From positions 1-32,204 of the forward strand of contig NZ_JPRS01000051.1 of NCBI RefSeq assembly GCF_000738085.1: 32,204 nucleotides of DNA, given 5' to 3'. Within the stretch, counting starts at the first letter, position 1. The number at the start of each line of letters is the position of its first letter. Both the position numbers and the translations under genes were made by a program. This DNA is from Cryobacterium sp. MLB-32. GTDB taxonomy: Bacteria; Actinomycetota; Actinomycetes; Actinomycetales; Microbacteriaceae. This document shows, piece by piece, positions 23,421-32,043 of this stretch. The notes beneath the pieces were generated by a model, which worked only from the letters and a program-made list of their open reading frames with translations, was not told the DNA's origin and did no database searches.

Positions 23421-24253
23421 CGCTCGACCACACCGAAACGCCGCTGCGCCAGTGCGGGGTTGATCGCGCGCACGGAGGAGATTCGTGCCGGGCTGACCCA
23501 CGCCACGGCAACGTCGGTCGCCTCACCGATCGTGACGATCTCGACGCCCATAGGATCGACCACCATGCTTTGCCCCACGCCGATCGGCGGCGCCTGGTCC
23601 GCGGCGACCACGTAAATGGTGTTCTCGAGCGCGCGAGCGGTGAGAAGGGTGCGCCACTGTTGTTCTTTCAGGGGACCTCTCATCCACTCGGCAGGGACGA
23701 GCACCACGTCGGCGCCGGCATCGACCAGCCGTCTCGTCACCTCGGGAAAACGGATGTCGTAACACGTCTGCAGCCCGACCCTCAGGCCGTGCACCTCAAA
23801 GGTTTCGGGGCTCTCAATTGCGCCGGCCTGGACCCATTCAGATTCCTGCTCCCCAAAAGCGTCGTAGAGGTGCAGCTTTCGATACGTCGCGACGGTGCGT
23901 CCGCCGGGACTGACCGCGACGAGGGTGTTCGCGAATCGCTGCGGATCGGACGTCTTCTCCAGCATGCCGGCGACGAGGAAGACCCCGAGCTCCCTCGCCA
24001 GATCGCGGAGGCCACCCACGAAAGATCCGTCGAGAGCTTGCGCCGCGGCAACGGACGCACCGCCCAACGGCACCTCGCAGAAGGCTGAATACTCCGGAAA
24101 AACGACGACCGTGGCACCACGTGCCGCGGCGAGGGCCGCGAGCGCACGCATGTCTGCAAGGTTGGCTGCCTCGTCCGTTCCGGGAGAGAATTGCGCGACG
24201 GCAAAACCGACGCCGGTCGCGGCCGGTGCGTTTTGTTGTCCATCAGCGCTCAT
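23417..24253 (-). CDS. Nitrilase-superfamily carbon-nitrogen hydrolase
   Basis: A 278-residue amidase of the C-N hydrolase fold. The Glu-Lys-Cys triad is visible: E54 (VFPEYSAF), K126 (YRKLHLYDAF) and C164 (QTCYDIRFPE). Length and the motif YRKLHLYDAF are usual for omega-amidase/Nit2-like or aliphatic amidase groups, but the substrate cannot be assigned. No signal peptide, so cytoplasmic. ATG 24253 lies six bases after TAGGCT, so a leaderless transcript is likely. Divergent from the hydrolase-MprF gene group. Confidence 0.93.
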   Translation of the reverse strand: MSADGQQNAPAATGVGFAVAQFSPGTDEAANLADMRALAALAAARGATVVVFPEYSAFCEVPLGGASVAAAQALDGSFVGGLRDLARELGVFLVAGMLEKTSDPQRFANTLVAVSPGGRTVATYRKLHLYDAFGEQESEWVQAGAIESPETFEVHGLRVGLQTCYDIRFPEVTRRLVDAGADVVLVPAEWMRGPLKEQQWRTLLTARALENTIYVVAADQAPPIGVGQSMVVDPMGVEIVTIGEATDVAVAWVSPARISSVRAINPALAQRRFGVVER

Positions 24254-24259
24254 GCGCTC

Positions 24260-24265
24260 AGCCTA
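24260..24265 (-). promoter_or_regulatory. Putative -10 box, carbon-nitrogen hydrolase gene
   Basis: TAGGCT on the minus strand, six bases before the ATG, with no ribosome site in between. Confidence 0.45.
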
Positions 24266-24311
24266 GCCTCCGAGCCCATCAGACCGGCAGGTGACGTTCA
24301 GCGAACTCGCA

Positions 24312-24339
24312 GTGAACGCGCAGAGGGCCTTCCTAAGCT
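24312..24339 (+). promoter_or_regulatory. Putative promoter of the hydrolase-MprF gene group
   Basis: GTGAAC (24312-24317) and TAAGCT (24334-24339) are 16 bases apart, followed by a leader of about 40 bases before GTG 24386. It is the only promoter-like pair in front of the first hydrolase gene. Confidence 0.45.
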
Positions 24340-24385
24340 CTCGTCAGCGGAGCGACATGACAGCTCCGGTCACGGCGGGAATGAT

Positions 24386-25396
24386 GTGAAGAAGTCCGTG
24401 TCTCTCACCCGTCGATTCGTTCTGGCCACCGGTGTCACACTCGGCGCCGCGGCGGCAGCGGTGGTCGTCGTCGCGCTGGTGGTGTCGCCCACATCCGGGT
24501 CCATCGCTGCGCTGGACCTGCCGTCGAGGGCGGCTGTTCCCCCCGATGCCGCCGGTGAGCCGCTGTGGCAGGCCTGGCACCCTCCGGCCGACCTCGCATC
24601 GGCCGGCAGGATCGGCTCCGTTCACATTCCCCCGACGGCGTCCGGGTTCGCCGCACGGGACGCCGAGGTGTATCTGCCGCCCGCAGCACTCGTGCCGAAT
24701 CCACCGCTCCTCCCCTTTGTCCTAATGATGATGGGACAACCCGGGGACCCGGATGCCGGACCGATAGCTCAGGTCCTCGATCAATTCGCCGCCACCCACA
24801 ATGGGCTCGCGCCCATCGTGGTGGTCGCCGACCAGCTCGGGGATCCCGACGTCGATTCCCTGTGCCTCGACACGCCCCGCTACGGCAATGTGCAGACGTA
24901 TATCGAGCAGGACGTTGTTGATTGGGCGGTCGCGAATCTGGGAATCCTGTCGGGCCGAGACCAGTGGACCGTTGCGGGCTTCTCCAACGGCGGCCAGTGC
25001 GCGATCTCCCTCGCCGCGAAATTCCCCGGCGTGTGGGGCAACGTGATCAGCGCGTCCGGCACCACGTACGCCGGTGTGGAAACCGAATCGGATGTGCTCG
25101 CCGACGTCTTCGACGGCGACCAGCAGGCCTATGACGCGAGCAAACCCGAGACGGCCATGGCCGATACCCCCTATCCCGATACCAGCGCGGTGTTCACGGT
25201 TGGCGCCGACGACGATTTCATCGGACCCGGCTTCAGAGATCTGAGTGAGAAAGCGCGGGCGGCCGGTATGACGACCACGACCTATGAAGTTCCCGGCGAG
25301 GGGCACACCACCGAGGCGCTGACACAGGGCCTCCAGCGCGCCTTCGACACCCTCGCACCACGGCTCTCACTCGTGCCTCCCGCTGAGCGGAGATGA
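24386..25396 (+). CDS. Exported alpha/beta hydrolase (esterase), single membrane anchor - paralogue 1
   Basis: A 336-residue hydrolase. KKSVSLTRR plus a hydrophobic helix at about 11-34 form a signal anchor; no lipobox Cys is seen. The extracytoplasmic domain has nucleophile S200 in GFSNGGQC, the acid among D275-D277 (VGADDDF) and H307 (GEGHTT). C160 (SLCLDTP) and C205, both shared with the two paralogues, could form a disulfide. It resembles the esterase-D/putative-esterase group. The start GTG 24386 is preceded by GGCGGGAA; the frame is open to 24191, but that part lies antisense to the amidase gene and lacks family sequence. It overlaps the next gene by ATGA. Confidence 0.87.
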   Translation: MKKSVSLTRRFVLATGVTLGAAAAAVVVVALVVSPTSGSIAALDLPSRAAVPPDAAGEPLWQAWHPPADLASAGRIGSVHIPPTASGFAARDAEVYLPPAALVPNPPLLPFVLMMMGQPGDPDAGPIAQVLDQFAATHNGLAPIVVVADQLGDPDVDSLCLDTPRYGNVQTYIEQDVVDWAVANLGILSGRDQWTVAGFSNGGQCAISLAAKFPGVWGNVISASGTTYAGVETESDVLADVFDGDQQAYDASKPETAMADTPYPDTSAVFTVGADDDFIGPGFRDLSEKARAAGMTTTTYEVPGEGHTTEALTQGLQRAFDTLAPRLSLVPPAERR

Positions 25397-26709
25397 CGGC
25401 CATGTCGAATGTCATCCTCGGCATGAATATCGTCGATGGGCCGGCGATTCTTGGGCTCTTCGCCGTGGCTGGTTTCGCCGCGCTCTACCTGATCGCGCGA
25501 CGCCCCACCCGCCGGTGGATGACAATACTGGCGTCGGCGACCGTCTCCGGGCTCGTCATGGCCGTTCTCATCTGGTTCTTCACCGTGCGAGTGTGGAACC
25601 TCTTCGGGGTCTCTCTCGGCACAACCACCTACGCGTGGTTGGCCGCCTCATGCGTGGGCGTCAGTCTGGCCGTGGCGAGCCTGTGGAGGTCCAGCGCAAC
25701 TCGTACCGTCATCGCGAGCGCCTCGGTCGTGCTCTTCCTCATTACCGGCGCGCTGGGAATCAATGCCGGCTACGGTCTCAACCGCACCCTCGGGTCCCTC
25801 TTCGGAGTCTCGGCGGAACAGCCGATCCAGCTCGCCCAGCCGAAGGGCACGCCTGGCCTCACCCCAACCACGGCAGGCCCGCTCTGGAAGAGCTGGACCC
25901 CGCCTCCCGATATGCCAGCGCAGGGCACGACCGGAACGCAGATGATCCCGCCGACCCTGTCGGGTTTCGTATCCCGCCCGGCCGGCCTCTACCTCCCGCC
26001 CGCCGCCCTCGTCGCGGACCCGCCGAAGTTGCCGTTCGTCCTGCTGCTGATGGGCCAGCCCGGCAACCCCGACCCGTCGTTCATCGCCGCGACGCTCGAT
26101 CACGAGGCAGCCCTGCATCACGGCCTGGCTCCCATCGTGCTGGTCGCCGATCAGCTGGGCGATCCTGCCGCAGACCCGCTCTGTCTGGATACTCCTGAAT
26201 ACGGCAACGCGGAATCATTCATCACCGGGGACGTCGTCAACTGGGCGCGTGCGAACCTGAATATCCTGTCGGATCCCCAGCACTGGACGATTGCCGGGTA
26301 TTCCAACGGAGGACAGTGCGCGATCTCCCTGGCCGCAAAGCATCCCACCCTGTGGTCCAACGTCATCGATATCTCCGGGGAGGAATTCGCCGGGTCCGAG
26401 ATTGCCGCAGCCACCCTCCACGACGTATTTCACGGCGACCAGGCCGCCTATGACGCGCAGAAGCCGGTCACTCTTTTGGCGGCGCATCCCCTGCCGGGAA
26501 CGTTCGGGGTATTCACCGTGGGATCGAACGACGCCGCCTTCATTCCGGGGGCCCGCCGGATATTCGCGGCCGCCCAGGCCGCCGGCATGACCGCGACGTA
26601 CTGGGAGTCCCCCAACGGCGGCCATGTCTTGCCGGCGCTGACGGATGGCCTGAACAAGGCCTTTGAGGTGCTGTACCCACATCTCGGGCTGGCACCGCCG
26701 CAGGGATGA
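25393..26709 (+). CDS. Membrane-anchored alpha/beta hydrolase with four N-terminal helices - paralogue 2
   Basis: A 438-residue protein. Four hydrophobic helices occupy about 15-125, then an extracytoplasmic hydrolase domain from about 150 closely matches paralogue 1 (for example PPKLPFVLLLMGQPGNPD, APIVLVADQLGDP, CLDTPEYGN). Triad: S304 (GYSNGGQC), D380 (VGSNDAAF) and H411 (NGGHVLPA). The Cys pair is C264 and C309. ATG 25393 overlaps the previous stop by four bases (ATGA), so the two are likely translated together. The helical part recurs in paralogue 3 but not in 1. Confidence 0.88.
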   Translation: MTAMSNVILGMNIVDGPAILGLFAVAGFAALYLIARRPTRRWMTILASATVSGLVMAVLIWFFTVRVWNLFGVSLGTTTYAWLAASCVGVSLAVASLWRSSATRTVIASASVVLFLITGALGINAGYGLNRTLGSLFGVSAEQPIQLAQPKGTPGLTPTTAGPLWKSWTPPPDMPAQGTTGTQMIPPTLSGFVSRPAGLYLPPAALVADPPKLPFVLLLMGQPGNPDPSFIAATLDHEAALHHGLAPIVLVADQLGDPAADPLCLDTPEYGNAESFITGDVVNWARANLNILSDPQHWTIAGYSNGGQCAISLAAKHPTLWSNVIDISGEEFAGSEIAAATLHDVFHGDQAAYDAQKPVTLLAAHPLPGTFGVFTVGSNDAAFIPGARRIFAAAQAAGMTATYWESPNGGHVLPALTDGLNKAFEVLYPHLGLAPPQG

Positions 26710-26771
26710 CCGGAGCGCCACCGCGCCTGCCGCTCCAGATGGGCGTGCAGGCGCCGACGCACCCAGATCGG

Positions 26772-26777
26772 TATCGT
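26772..26777 (+). promoter_or_regulatory. Weak candidate internal -10 box before hydrolase 3
   Basis: TATCGT in the 89-bp gap between hydrolases 2 and 3. No -35 is evident. It is listed because the gap is the only break in an otherwise coupled gene group. Confidence 0.2.
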
Positions 26778-26798
26778 ATGTAAGGCTGAAAGGAAAGC

Positions 26799-28052
26799 AT
26801 GGCCACCCAGTTCGTCGACACCAGCATCATCGGGGGTCCTTTTCTGATCGGCCTGTACGTTCTCGCGGCGGGGCTGGTGCTCTTTCTGCTCGTCGCACGG
26901 CGCCACCGTCGCCGCGCGGGCATCACCGCAGTGGCGGTGCTGCTGGCGGTGGCGGCTGGCTGGTTGCTGGCGTGGATGGTGAGCGATGTGTGGGACGTCT
27001 TCGGCGTGTCCCTGTCGCCGGTCACCCGGGCATGGGTTGCCCTGTTTTTCGGCGGACTGGCGTTGGCGACGTCAAGCCTCCCACGCACGAGTTGGTGGAG
27101 AAAGGCCGTGGGGATCGTCGCGGTCCCGGTCTTCCTCCTCACAGCTGCCGCTGGCATCAACGCGGATTTCGGGGAGTTCACCACCCTGCGGGACGCACTC
27201 GGCATATCGCGCTTCCAGCCTCTTGACATGTCCCCCGCGACCGGGGCGGACGCGAGCCTGGGCACGGTCGGCACGGTGACGATCCCGGCGACCGTGTCCG
27301 GCTTCGACGCACGGCCCGCCCTGGTTTACCTGCCGCCCGCCGCCCGCGTGGCGCACCCGCCCGTACTGCCGATCATCGAGGTGTTCTCCGGGCAACCGGG
27401 CGCGCCGGAGGACCTGTTCGTCTCCGGGCACATCGACAGTGTTCTGGATGCCTACGCTGCGTCACATCAGGGTCTTGCGCCCATCGTCGTCGTGCCCGAC
27501 CAACTTGGTGCTGCCGATCGCAACCCGATGTGCGTGGACTCGGCGCTCGGAAACTCCGCGACCTATCTCACCGTCGACGTGCCGAACTGGATCCGGTCGA
27601 ACCTGTCCGTTGCCTCGGCCCCCGGTGGCTGGGCGATCGCGGGGTTCTCCGAAGGTGGCACGTGCTCCATCCAGCTCGGCGCCGCCAATCCCAACCTGTA
27701 CGGCACCATCCTGAATATCTCCGGCGAAATCGTGCCCAAAGTCGGCAGCCCGGCGACAACGATCCAGGCCGGTTTCGGGGGCAGCACGGCCGCGTATGCG
27801 GCGGCAGCACCGGCCGCTATCCTCGCCGCACATGCCCCCTATGCCGACCTGAGCGTGATCTTCGCCGTGGGAGGCGACGACGCGCAGTACCTCAGCTGGG
27901 CAGGTACGCTCCGGGATGCCGCGCGCCAAGCCGGAGCCACCACACGTCTCATCGTGTCCCCCGGCACGGCCCATGACTGGTACACCGTGAACTACGCGTG
28001 GAAAACAGCACTCCCCCTGATGCTCCACCGACTCGGACTGGCGGGCTCCTGA
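26799..28052 (+). CDS. Membrane-anchored alpha/beta hydrolase with four N-terminal helices - paralogue 3
   Basis: A 417-residue protein with the same plan as paralogue 2: four helices at about 12-120 (with the shared VW(N/D)(L/V)FGVSL element after helix 2), then the hydrolase domain. Triad: S284 (GFSEGGTC), D360 or D361 (VGGDDAQY) and H392 (GTAHDWYT). The Cys pair is C245 and C289. It has diverged more: Glu replaces Asn after the nucleophile, and the LWKSW-type segment before the domain is lost. AAAGGAAA precedes ATG 26799. An 89-bp gap separates it from paralogue 2, while its stop overlaps the mprF-like start by one base. Confidence 0.88.
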   Translation: MATQFVDTSIIGGPFLIGLYVLAAGLVLFLLVARRHRRRAGITAVAVLLAVAAGWLLAWMVSDVWDVFGVSLSPVTRAWVALFFGGLALATSSLPRTSWWRKAVGIVAVPVFLLTAAAGINADFGEFTTLRDALGISRFQPLDMSPATGADASLGTVGTVTIPATVSGFDARPALVYLPPAARVAHPPVLPIIEVFSGQPGAPEDLFVSGHIDSVLDAYAASHQGLAPIVVVPDQLGAADRNPMCVDSALGNSATYLTVDVPNWIRSNLSVASAPGGWAIAGFSEGGTCSIQLGAANPNLYGTILNISGEIVPKVGSPATTIQAGFGGSTAAYAAAAPAAILAAHAPYADLSVIFAVGGDDAQYLSWAGTLRDAARQAGATTRLIVSPGTAHDWYTVNYAWKTALPLMLHRLGLAGS

Positions 28053-30583
28053 TGAAAACCATGCAACGATTCGCGTCCCGAGCACCGTTCGCGGCCTCGT
28101 ACGCCATCGTGCTCCTCATCATGGCGCTGGCCACCGGTCCGATCGGAGGGCCGGAGCGTGCCCTGCGCCTGCTCTTGGGAACCGGGTACGAGTCGGTCGT
28201 CGAAAACGGACACTGGTGGTCTGTGCTCACCTCCGTGTTCGTGGTCGACAACGGTGCGGAGCTGCTGCTCGCTGTTCCCGCAGCCCTCTTCGTTCTCGGT
28301 TTCGCCGAGCGTCTTCTGGGTACCCGACGAACGGTGTTCGCGTTCTTCGCCACAGCGATCGTGGGGACGGGCCTCGGCATCCTGGCCCAGATCGCGGGGG
28401 TCGCAAGTGGGGAGCTCTGGTCCCGCGGCGTGAGCGAGCTCTCGGCGCTCGATCCGTTCACGCCGATTTTCGGCACCATCATGGCAGCCAGTTTCTACGC
28501 CGGTCCGTTGTGGCGCCGGCGCATCCGGGTACTCACGGTGGCCGCAGCGCTCGTCCTCCTGCTCTATTCCGGACAGCCGTCAGACGTGTACCGCCTGATC
28601 GCGACCTTCGTCGGTCTCGGTGTGGGGTCGCTCTTCCGGCCACACCGAATCGATCTCACCTGGCGACGCAGCTCAGACCACGAAGCCAGGACTCTACTCG
28701 CCGTCATCGTGGGCATGGTGGCCATCGGGCCCGTCGTGACGATTTTCTCCGGCGCCCGATTCGGGGCGCTCTCGCCGCTGGGTCTGCTGCTCACTCAGGA
28801 CGTTCCGGCCGCAACGAACGTCATCGATCGCTGCATGATCGGCAATATCACTCGGCAGTGCGTGCGCGAGCTCATGCTCGCGCGCGTCGATGGGGTCGGC
28901 CCGGTGCTGGTGAGTGCGCTGCCCCTGCTGGCCTTGCTCGTGGCGGCGTTCGGTCTGGCCCGTGGTCGACGCTTCGCGGCATGGTTTGTGATCGGCGTGA
29001 GCTCGGCCATGGCCGCGCTCGGGGCCTGGTACTACATCCTGCTGCCCGCATCCGGCCAGCCCTACGTCTGGCATTGGCCGAACACCCGGTACTGGGAAAT
29101 CGCCGTCGCGCTCCTGATTTCCGTTCTGGTCCCCCTCCTGCTCGCCGTGGTCATCGCTCTCAACCTGCGACGGTTTCCGGTGAAGAGCAGTCCGGGGCGC
29201 CTCCGCCGCTTCTTCCTCGTCACCGTCGGCAGCTTCCTGAGTCTCTCGGTGGTTTACGTGGGCGTGGGCTGGCTGCTGCGCGATCGCTTCCGACCGACCG
29301 TCGACCTCGTCGCCTTGCTCGCCGACGTGCCCGAACGGTTCATCCCGGTCGCTTTCCTGCGGCTCGAACGCCTCACCTTCCTGCCTACTGACATGATCAC
29401 GACGGCGCTCTATCGCTGGGTCGGGCCGATCTTCTGGATCGTCCTGATCGTGAATGCCCTGCTGTACATGCGAAGCAATGTGACACGGGTCGACGGCGCA
29501 GACCAAGATTCACGACTGCGCGCGCTGCTCGCCCGAGGCGGCGGGGGCTCGCTGGCATTCATGTCCACCTGGGCCGGAAACTCCCTCTGGTTCAACGCCA
29601 CCCGGTCGACGGTGATCGCGTACCAGGTCGTGAACGGTGCCGCGATCACACTTTCGGAACCGATCGGCCCGAAGGATGAGGTCGAAGCGGCCGTGGCGGA
29701 GTTCGCGGTGATGTGCGACGACCACGGCTGGATCCCGGTCTTCTACAGCCTGCACGAGAGATGGAAACCCTTTTTCGTTGGCATGGGGTGGCAGACCATG
29801 AGCGTGGGTGAAGAGACGATGCTCCGCCCCCGCACATGGTCGACGACGGGCAAAAAGTGGCAGGATATCCGTTCCTCCATCAGCAGGGCTGGGCGGGAGG
29901 GTGTTCGCGCCGAATGGACCACCTACCGAGCACTTTCCGTGGCGCACTCCTCGCAGATCTCTGAGATCTCGGAGCAATGGGTGCAAGACAAGCGGCTCCC
30001 TGAACTCGGATTCACTCTCGGTGGTCTCGACGAACTACGTGACCCGGCCGTTCGACTCATGCTCGCGATCGATTCGTCGGACCGAGTCGTTGCGGTGACC
30101 AGTTGGATGCCCAGCTGCCGCGACGGCGTCATCATCGGGTGGACTTTAGACTTCATGCGGCGCACGCCGGACAATATGAACGGTGTGATGGAGTTTCTCA
30201 TCGCCGAAACAGCGGCCATGCTGCAGCAGCAGCCGGATATCGAGTTCCTCAGCCTGTCCGCGGCGCCGCTCGCCCAAACGCAGGGCGACGATGCGAGCTC
30301 AAGCCTCGCGGCTCGCATCCTCGATTTCCTCGGTCGGACCCTCGAGCCCGTTTACGGGTTCCGTTCCCTGCTGGCGTTCAAACGTAAATTCCAGCCGGAA
30401 TTCATCCCTCTGTTCATGGCCTATCCGGATCCGGTCGTGCTCCCCACCATCGGCCTGGCCCTGGCCCGGGCATACGTCCCGACGTTATCCGTTCGGGAAT
30501 CGCTCGCCTTCGTGCGCAGCCTCGGACCCGATACTCCGTCGCGCTCCGCATCGACACGCCCCCGTTCGGTCCTCCCCCGCTAG
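28052..30583 (+). CDS. mprF: MprF-type phosphatidylglycerol aminoacyltransferase with rhomboid-like N-terminus
   Basis: An 843-residue membrane protein. C-terminal residues about 484-800 are the DUF2156/LPG-synthase catalytic domain, which moves an amino acid from aminoacyl-tRNA to phosphatidylglycerol and lowers surface negative charge. Typical segments include TWAGNSLWF, KKWQDIRSSISRAGREG, LGFTLGGLDELRDP, WTLDFMRRTPDNMNGVMEFLIAE and FRSLLAFKRKFQPEF. Residues about 1-200 look like a rhomboid fold (HWWSVLTSVF, FAERLLGTRRT) but lack the catalytic Ser and His: FTPIFG stands where GxSG is expected. Several more helices fill 215-475. There is no lysyl-tRNA synthetase domain as in LysX. ATG 28052 overlaps the hydrolase 3 stop (TGATG). 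The amino acid used (Lys, Ala or other) is unknown. Confidence 0.9.
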   Translation: MKTMQRFASRAPFAASYAIVLLIMALATGPIGGPERALRLLLGTGYESVVENGHWWSVLTSVFVVDNGAELLLAVPAALFVLGFAERLLGTRRTVFAFFATAIVGTGLGILAQIAGVASGELWSRGVSELSALDPFTPIFGTIMAASFYAGPLWRRRIRVLTVAAALVLLLYSGQPSDVYRLIATFVGLGVGSLFRPHRIDLTWRRSSDHEARTLLAVIVGMVAIGPVVTIFSGARFGALSPLGLLLTQDVPAATNVIDRCMIGNITRQCVRELMLARVDGVGPVLVSALPLLALLVAAFGLARGRRFAAWFVIGVSSAMAALGAWYYILLPASGQPYVWHWPNTRYWEIAVALLISVLVPLLLAVVIALNLRRFPVKSSPGRLRRFFLVTVGSFLSLSVVYVGVGWLLRDRFRPTVDLVALLADVPERFIPVAFLRLERLTFLPTDMITTALYRWVGPIFWIVLIVNALLYMRSNVTRVDGADQDSRLRALLARGGGGSLAFMSTWAGNSLWFNATRSTVIAYQVVNGAAITLSEPIGPKDEVEAAVAEFAVMCDDHGWIPVFYSLHERWKPFFVGMGWQTMSVGEETMLRPRTWSTTGKKWQDIRSSISRAGREGVRAEWTTYRALSVAHSSQISEISEQWVQDKRLPELGFTLGGLDELRDPAVRLMLAIDSSDRVVAVTSWMPSCRDGVIIGWTLDFMRRTPDNMNGVMEFLIAETAAMLQQQPDIEFLSLSAAPLAQTQGDDASSSLAARILDFLGRTLEPVYGFRSLLAFKRKFQPEFIPLFMAYPDPVVLPTIGLALARAYVPTLSVRESLAFVRSLGPDTPSRSASTRPRSVLPR

Positions 30584-30608
30584 GCGAGAACCGCCGGCAG
30601 GCCGATGA

Positions 30609-31925
30609 TCAGTCGAGGCGCAGCTCCCGCTGCAGGGTCAAGGTGCGCGCCGGGACGACGACGGCAGTACGTCCGAGGGCCAGACTCCAGAGAACGCGAA
30701 CGGACCAGCCAAACAACACAATGAGCAGGGCGTTGCGCCCGGTGAGAAGCAGCACCGCGAAGGGATCTCCGTCGATGAGCGGCAGGTAGAAAACGGGAAA
30801 CACCAGAGTGGTCAGAATTGCGATGAGCACCATGAGGTAGGCCGGAACACGCCACCGCCACCAGTCCTGGGCAACACCGACCGCCACGATCGGGGCGATC
30901 CAGAGCATGTACTGCGGAGACCCGACCTTGTTAAAGATGACAAAGGCGCCCACGAGGGCGAGCGCTCCGATGAGCAGGAGGGCGGAGGCATCCGTTGTCC
31001 GGCGCCGAAGGGCACAAAGCATCAGGACGAAAATGGCCAGAAGGGCGGCGAACATCACGGGCGTCATCATCGCCGCCATGAACGAGGTTCCCGGGCCACT
31101 GACCTCCCGTGTGGAGATGGCGAGGTTCTCGTAAATGGTGGTTCGCTGATGACCGATGGCAGCAAGCCACACCCACGGCGTGGTGACCGGAGCCTCCAGC
31201 TGTAGCGCCCGGTCGGATTGCATCGTCACGAAACCGGTGAGGAATTGCAGCCCGCCCATCAGCCAGACGAATGCAGCGACGAGGGACGTGACGGCAGCAC
31301 CCGCGAGTATGACGGTGACGCGCTGACGCGATGCGGCGACGACAGCCAGAAGGACGGCGGCCGGCCAGACTTTGATCCAGGTTGCGACGCTGAGAAGAAC
31401 GCCGGCCAGCACCGGTCGGGTGGCCAGGAAGACCAACCCGGCAATCACCAGGGGCGCCGTCAGCCCCTCCAGCCGAAGCAAACCCACCGGACTCAGGATA
31501 AAGCTCAGCAGCAACCACACCCAGGCCGCTTTGTACCCGCTGCGTCGGCGTCCGCCGGACGTGAGGGCCGCCACCGCCACGGCATTCAGTGCGACGGTCA
31601 TGAGGAACCAGAGCAGCTGATAGAGCAGCGGTCCGGCCACGCCAGCCAGTGCAATCGGCAGGAGGGCTCCGATGGGATACACCCATTCCACGTTGATGCC
31701 CTGCCAGACCCCGTGATTGAAGCCCAGCTCCGCCCAAATCCGGTAGAGAGGCAGATCGCCCAGGACTCGCCCGGTCAGAATCGTCGGCAACATGGCGAAG
31801 AGAAAAATTGTGTGCAGGGTGACGAAACCCCCCATGAGGCTCCGGCGGCTCTGCAGCCGCAGCCGTCTCTCGGGCGTCAGGGCATCGAGGACTATTCGGT
31901 CTAGCTGACCCACAACAAAACTCAT
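30609..31925 (-). CDS. Polytopic membrane glycosyltransferase (GT87/DUF2029-like)
   Basis: A 438-residue protein with about ten hydrophobic helices. An early extracytoplasmic loop holds GDLPLYRIWAELGFNHGVWQGINVEWVYP, resembling the acidic first loop of polyprenyl-phosphate-dependent mannosyltransferases (GT-C fold, GT87). Later segments, such as LSVATWIKVWPAAVLL and NKVGSPQYMLWIAP, are typical of that group. It probably adds a sugar from a lipid-phosphate donor on the outer face; acceptor unknown. I chose ATG 31925, which has GAGGTG at good spacing; GTG 31934 is one base after the same site. Convergent with the mprF-like gene, 25 bp apart, with no clear terminator between. Confidence 0.85.
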   Translation of the reverse strand: MSFVVGQLDRIVLDALTPERRLRLQSRRSLMGGFVTLHTIFLFAMLPTILTGRVLGDLPLYRIWAELGFNHGVWQGINVEWVYPIGALLPIALAGVAGPLLYQLLWFLMTVALNAVAVAALTSGGRRRSGYKAAWVWLLLSFILSPVGLLRLEGLTAPLVIAGLVFLATRPVLAGVLLSVATWIKVWPAAVLLAVVAASRQRVTVILAGAAVTSLVAAFVWLMGGLQFLTGFVTMQSDRALQLEAPVTTPWVWLAAIGHQRTTIYENLAISTREVSGPGTSFMAAMMTPVMFAALLAIFVLMLCALRRRTTDASALLLIGALALVGAFVIFNKVGSPQYMLWIAPIVAVGVAQDWWRWRVPAYLMVLIAILTTLVFPVFYLPLIDGDPFAVLLLTGRNALLIVLFGWSVRVLWSLALGRTAVVVPARTLTLQRELRLD

Positions 31926-32008
31926 GTCACTCACCTCAGCGTCGTTACGGCACCCGGGGGCGATTATCTGGGCAGCTTAGCCCCGGATTCGGTTACCCGA
32001 AGTGGGGC

Positions 32009-32037
32009 TTCACGCCCCCGGGACGCATGCATATGAT
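32009..32037 (+). promoter_or_regulatory. Putative promoter of the response regulator gene
   Basis: TTCACG (32009-32014) and TATGAT (32032-32037) are 17 bases apart. The predicted start of transcription is near 32044, the first base of the upstream palindrome, leaving a leader of about 38 bases with GGAG at 32068-32071. Confidence 0.5.
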
Positions 32038-32043
32038 GTGCAC

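Noticed and set aside
24191..24385. Extended N-terminus for hydrolase 1.
   Set aside because: It overlaps the divergent amidase gene and its promoter and would bury the signal anchor.
28052..28660. Active rhomboid protease.
   Set aside because: The catalytic Ser motif and the TM6 His are both absent.
28052..30583. LysX-type lysyl-tRNA synthetase/lysyl-PG synthase.
   Set aside because: The protein ends after the DUF2156 domain; no OB-fold or class II synthetase motifs follow.
32004..32018. GGGGC/GCCCC hairpin upstream of the response regulator as a terminator.
   Set aside because: It overlaps the predicted -35 box and no gene on the plus strand ends before it.
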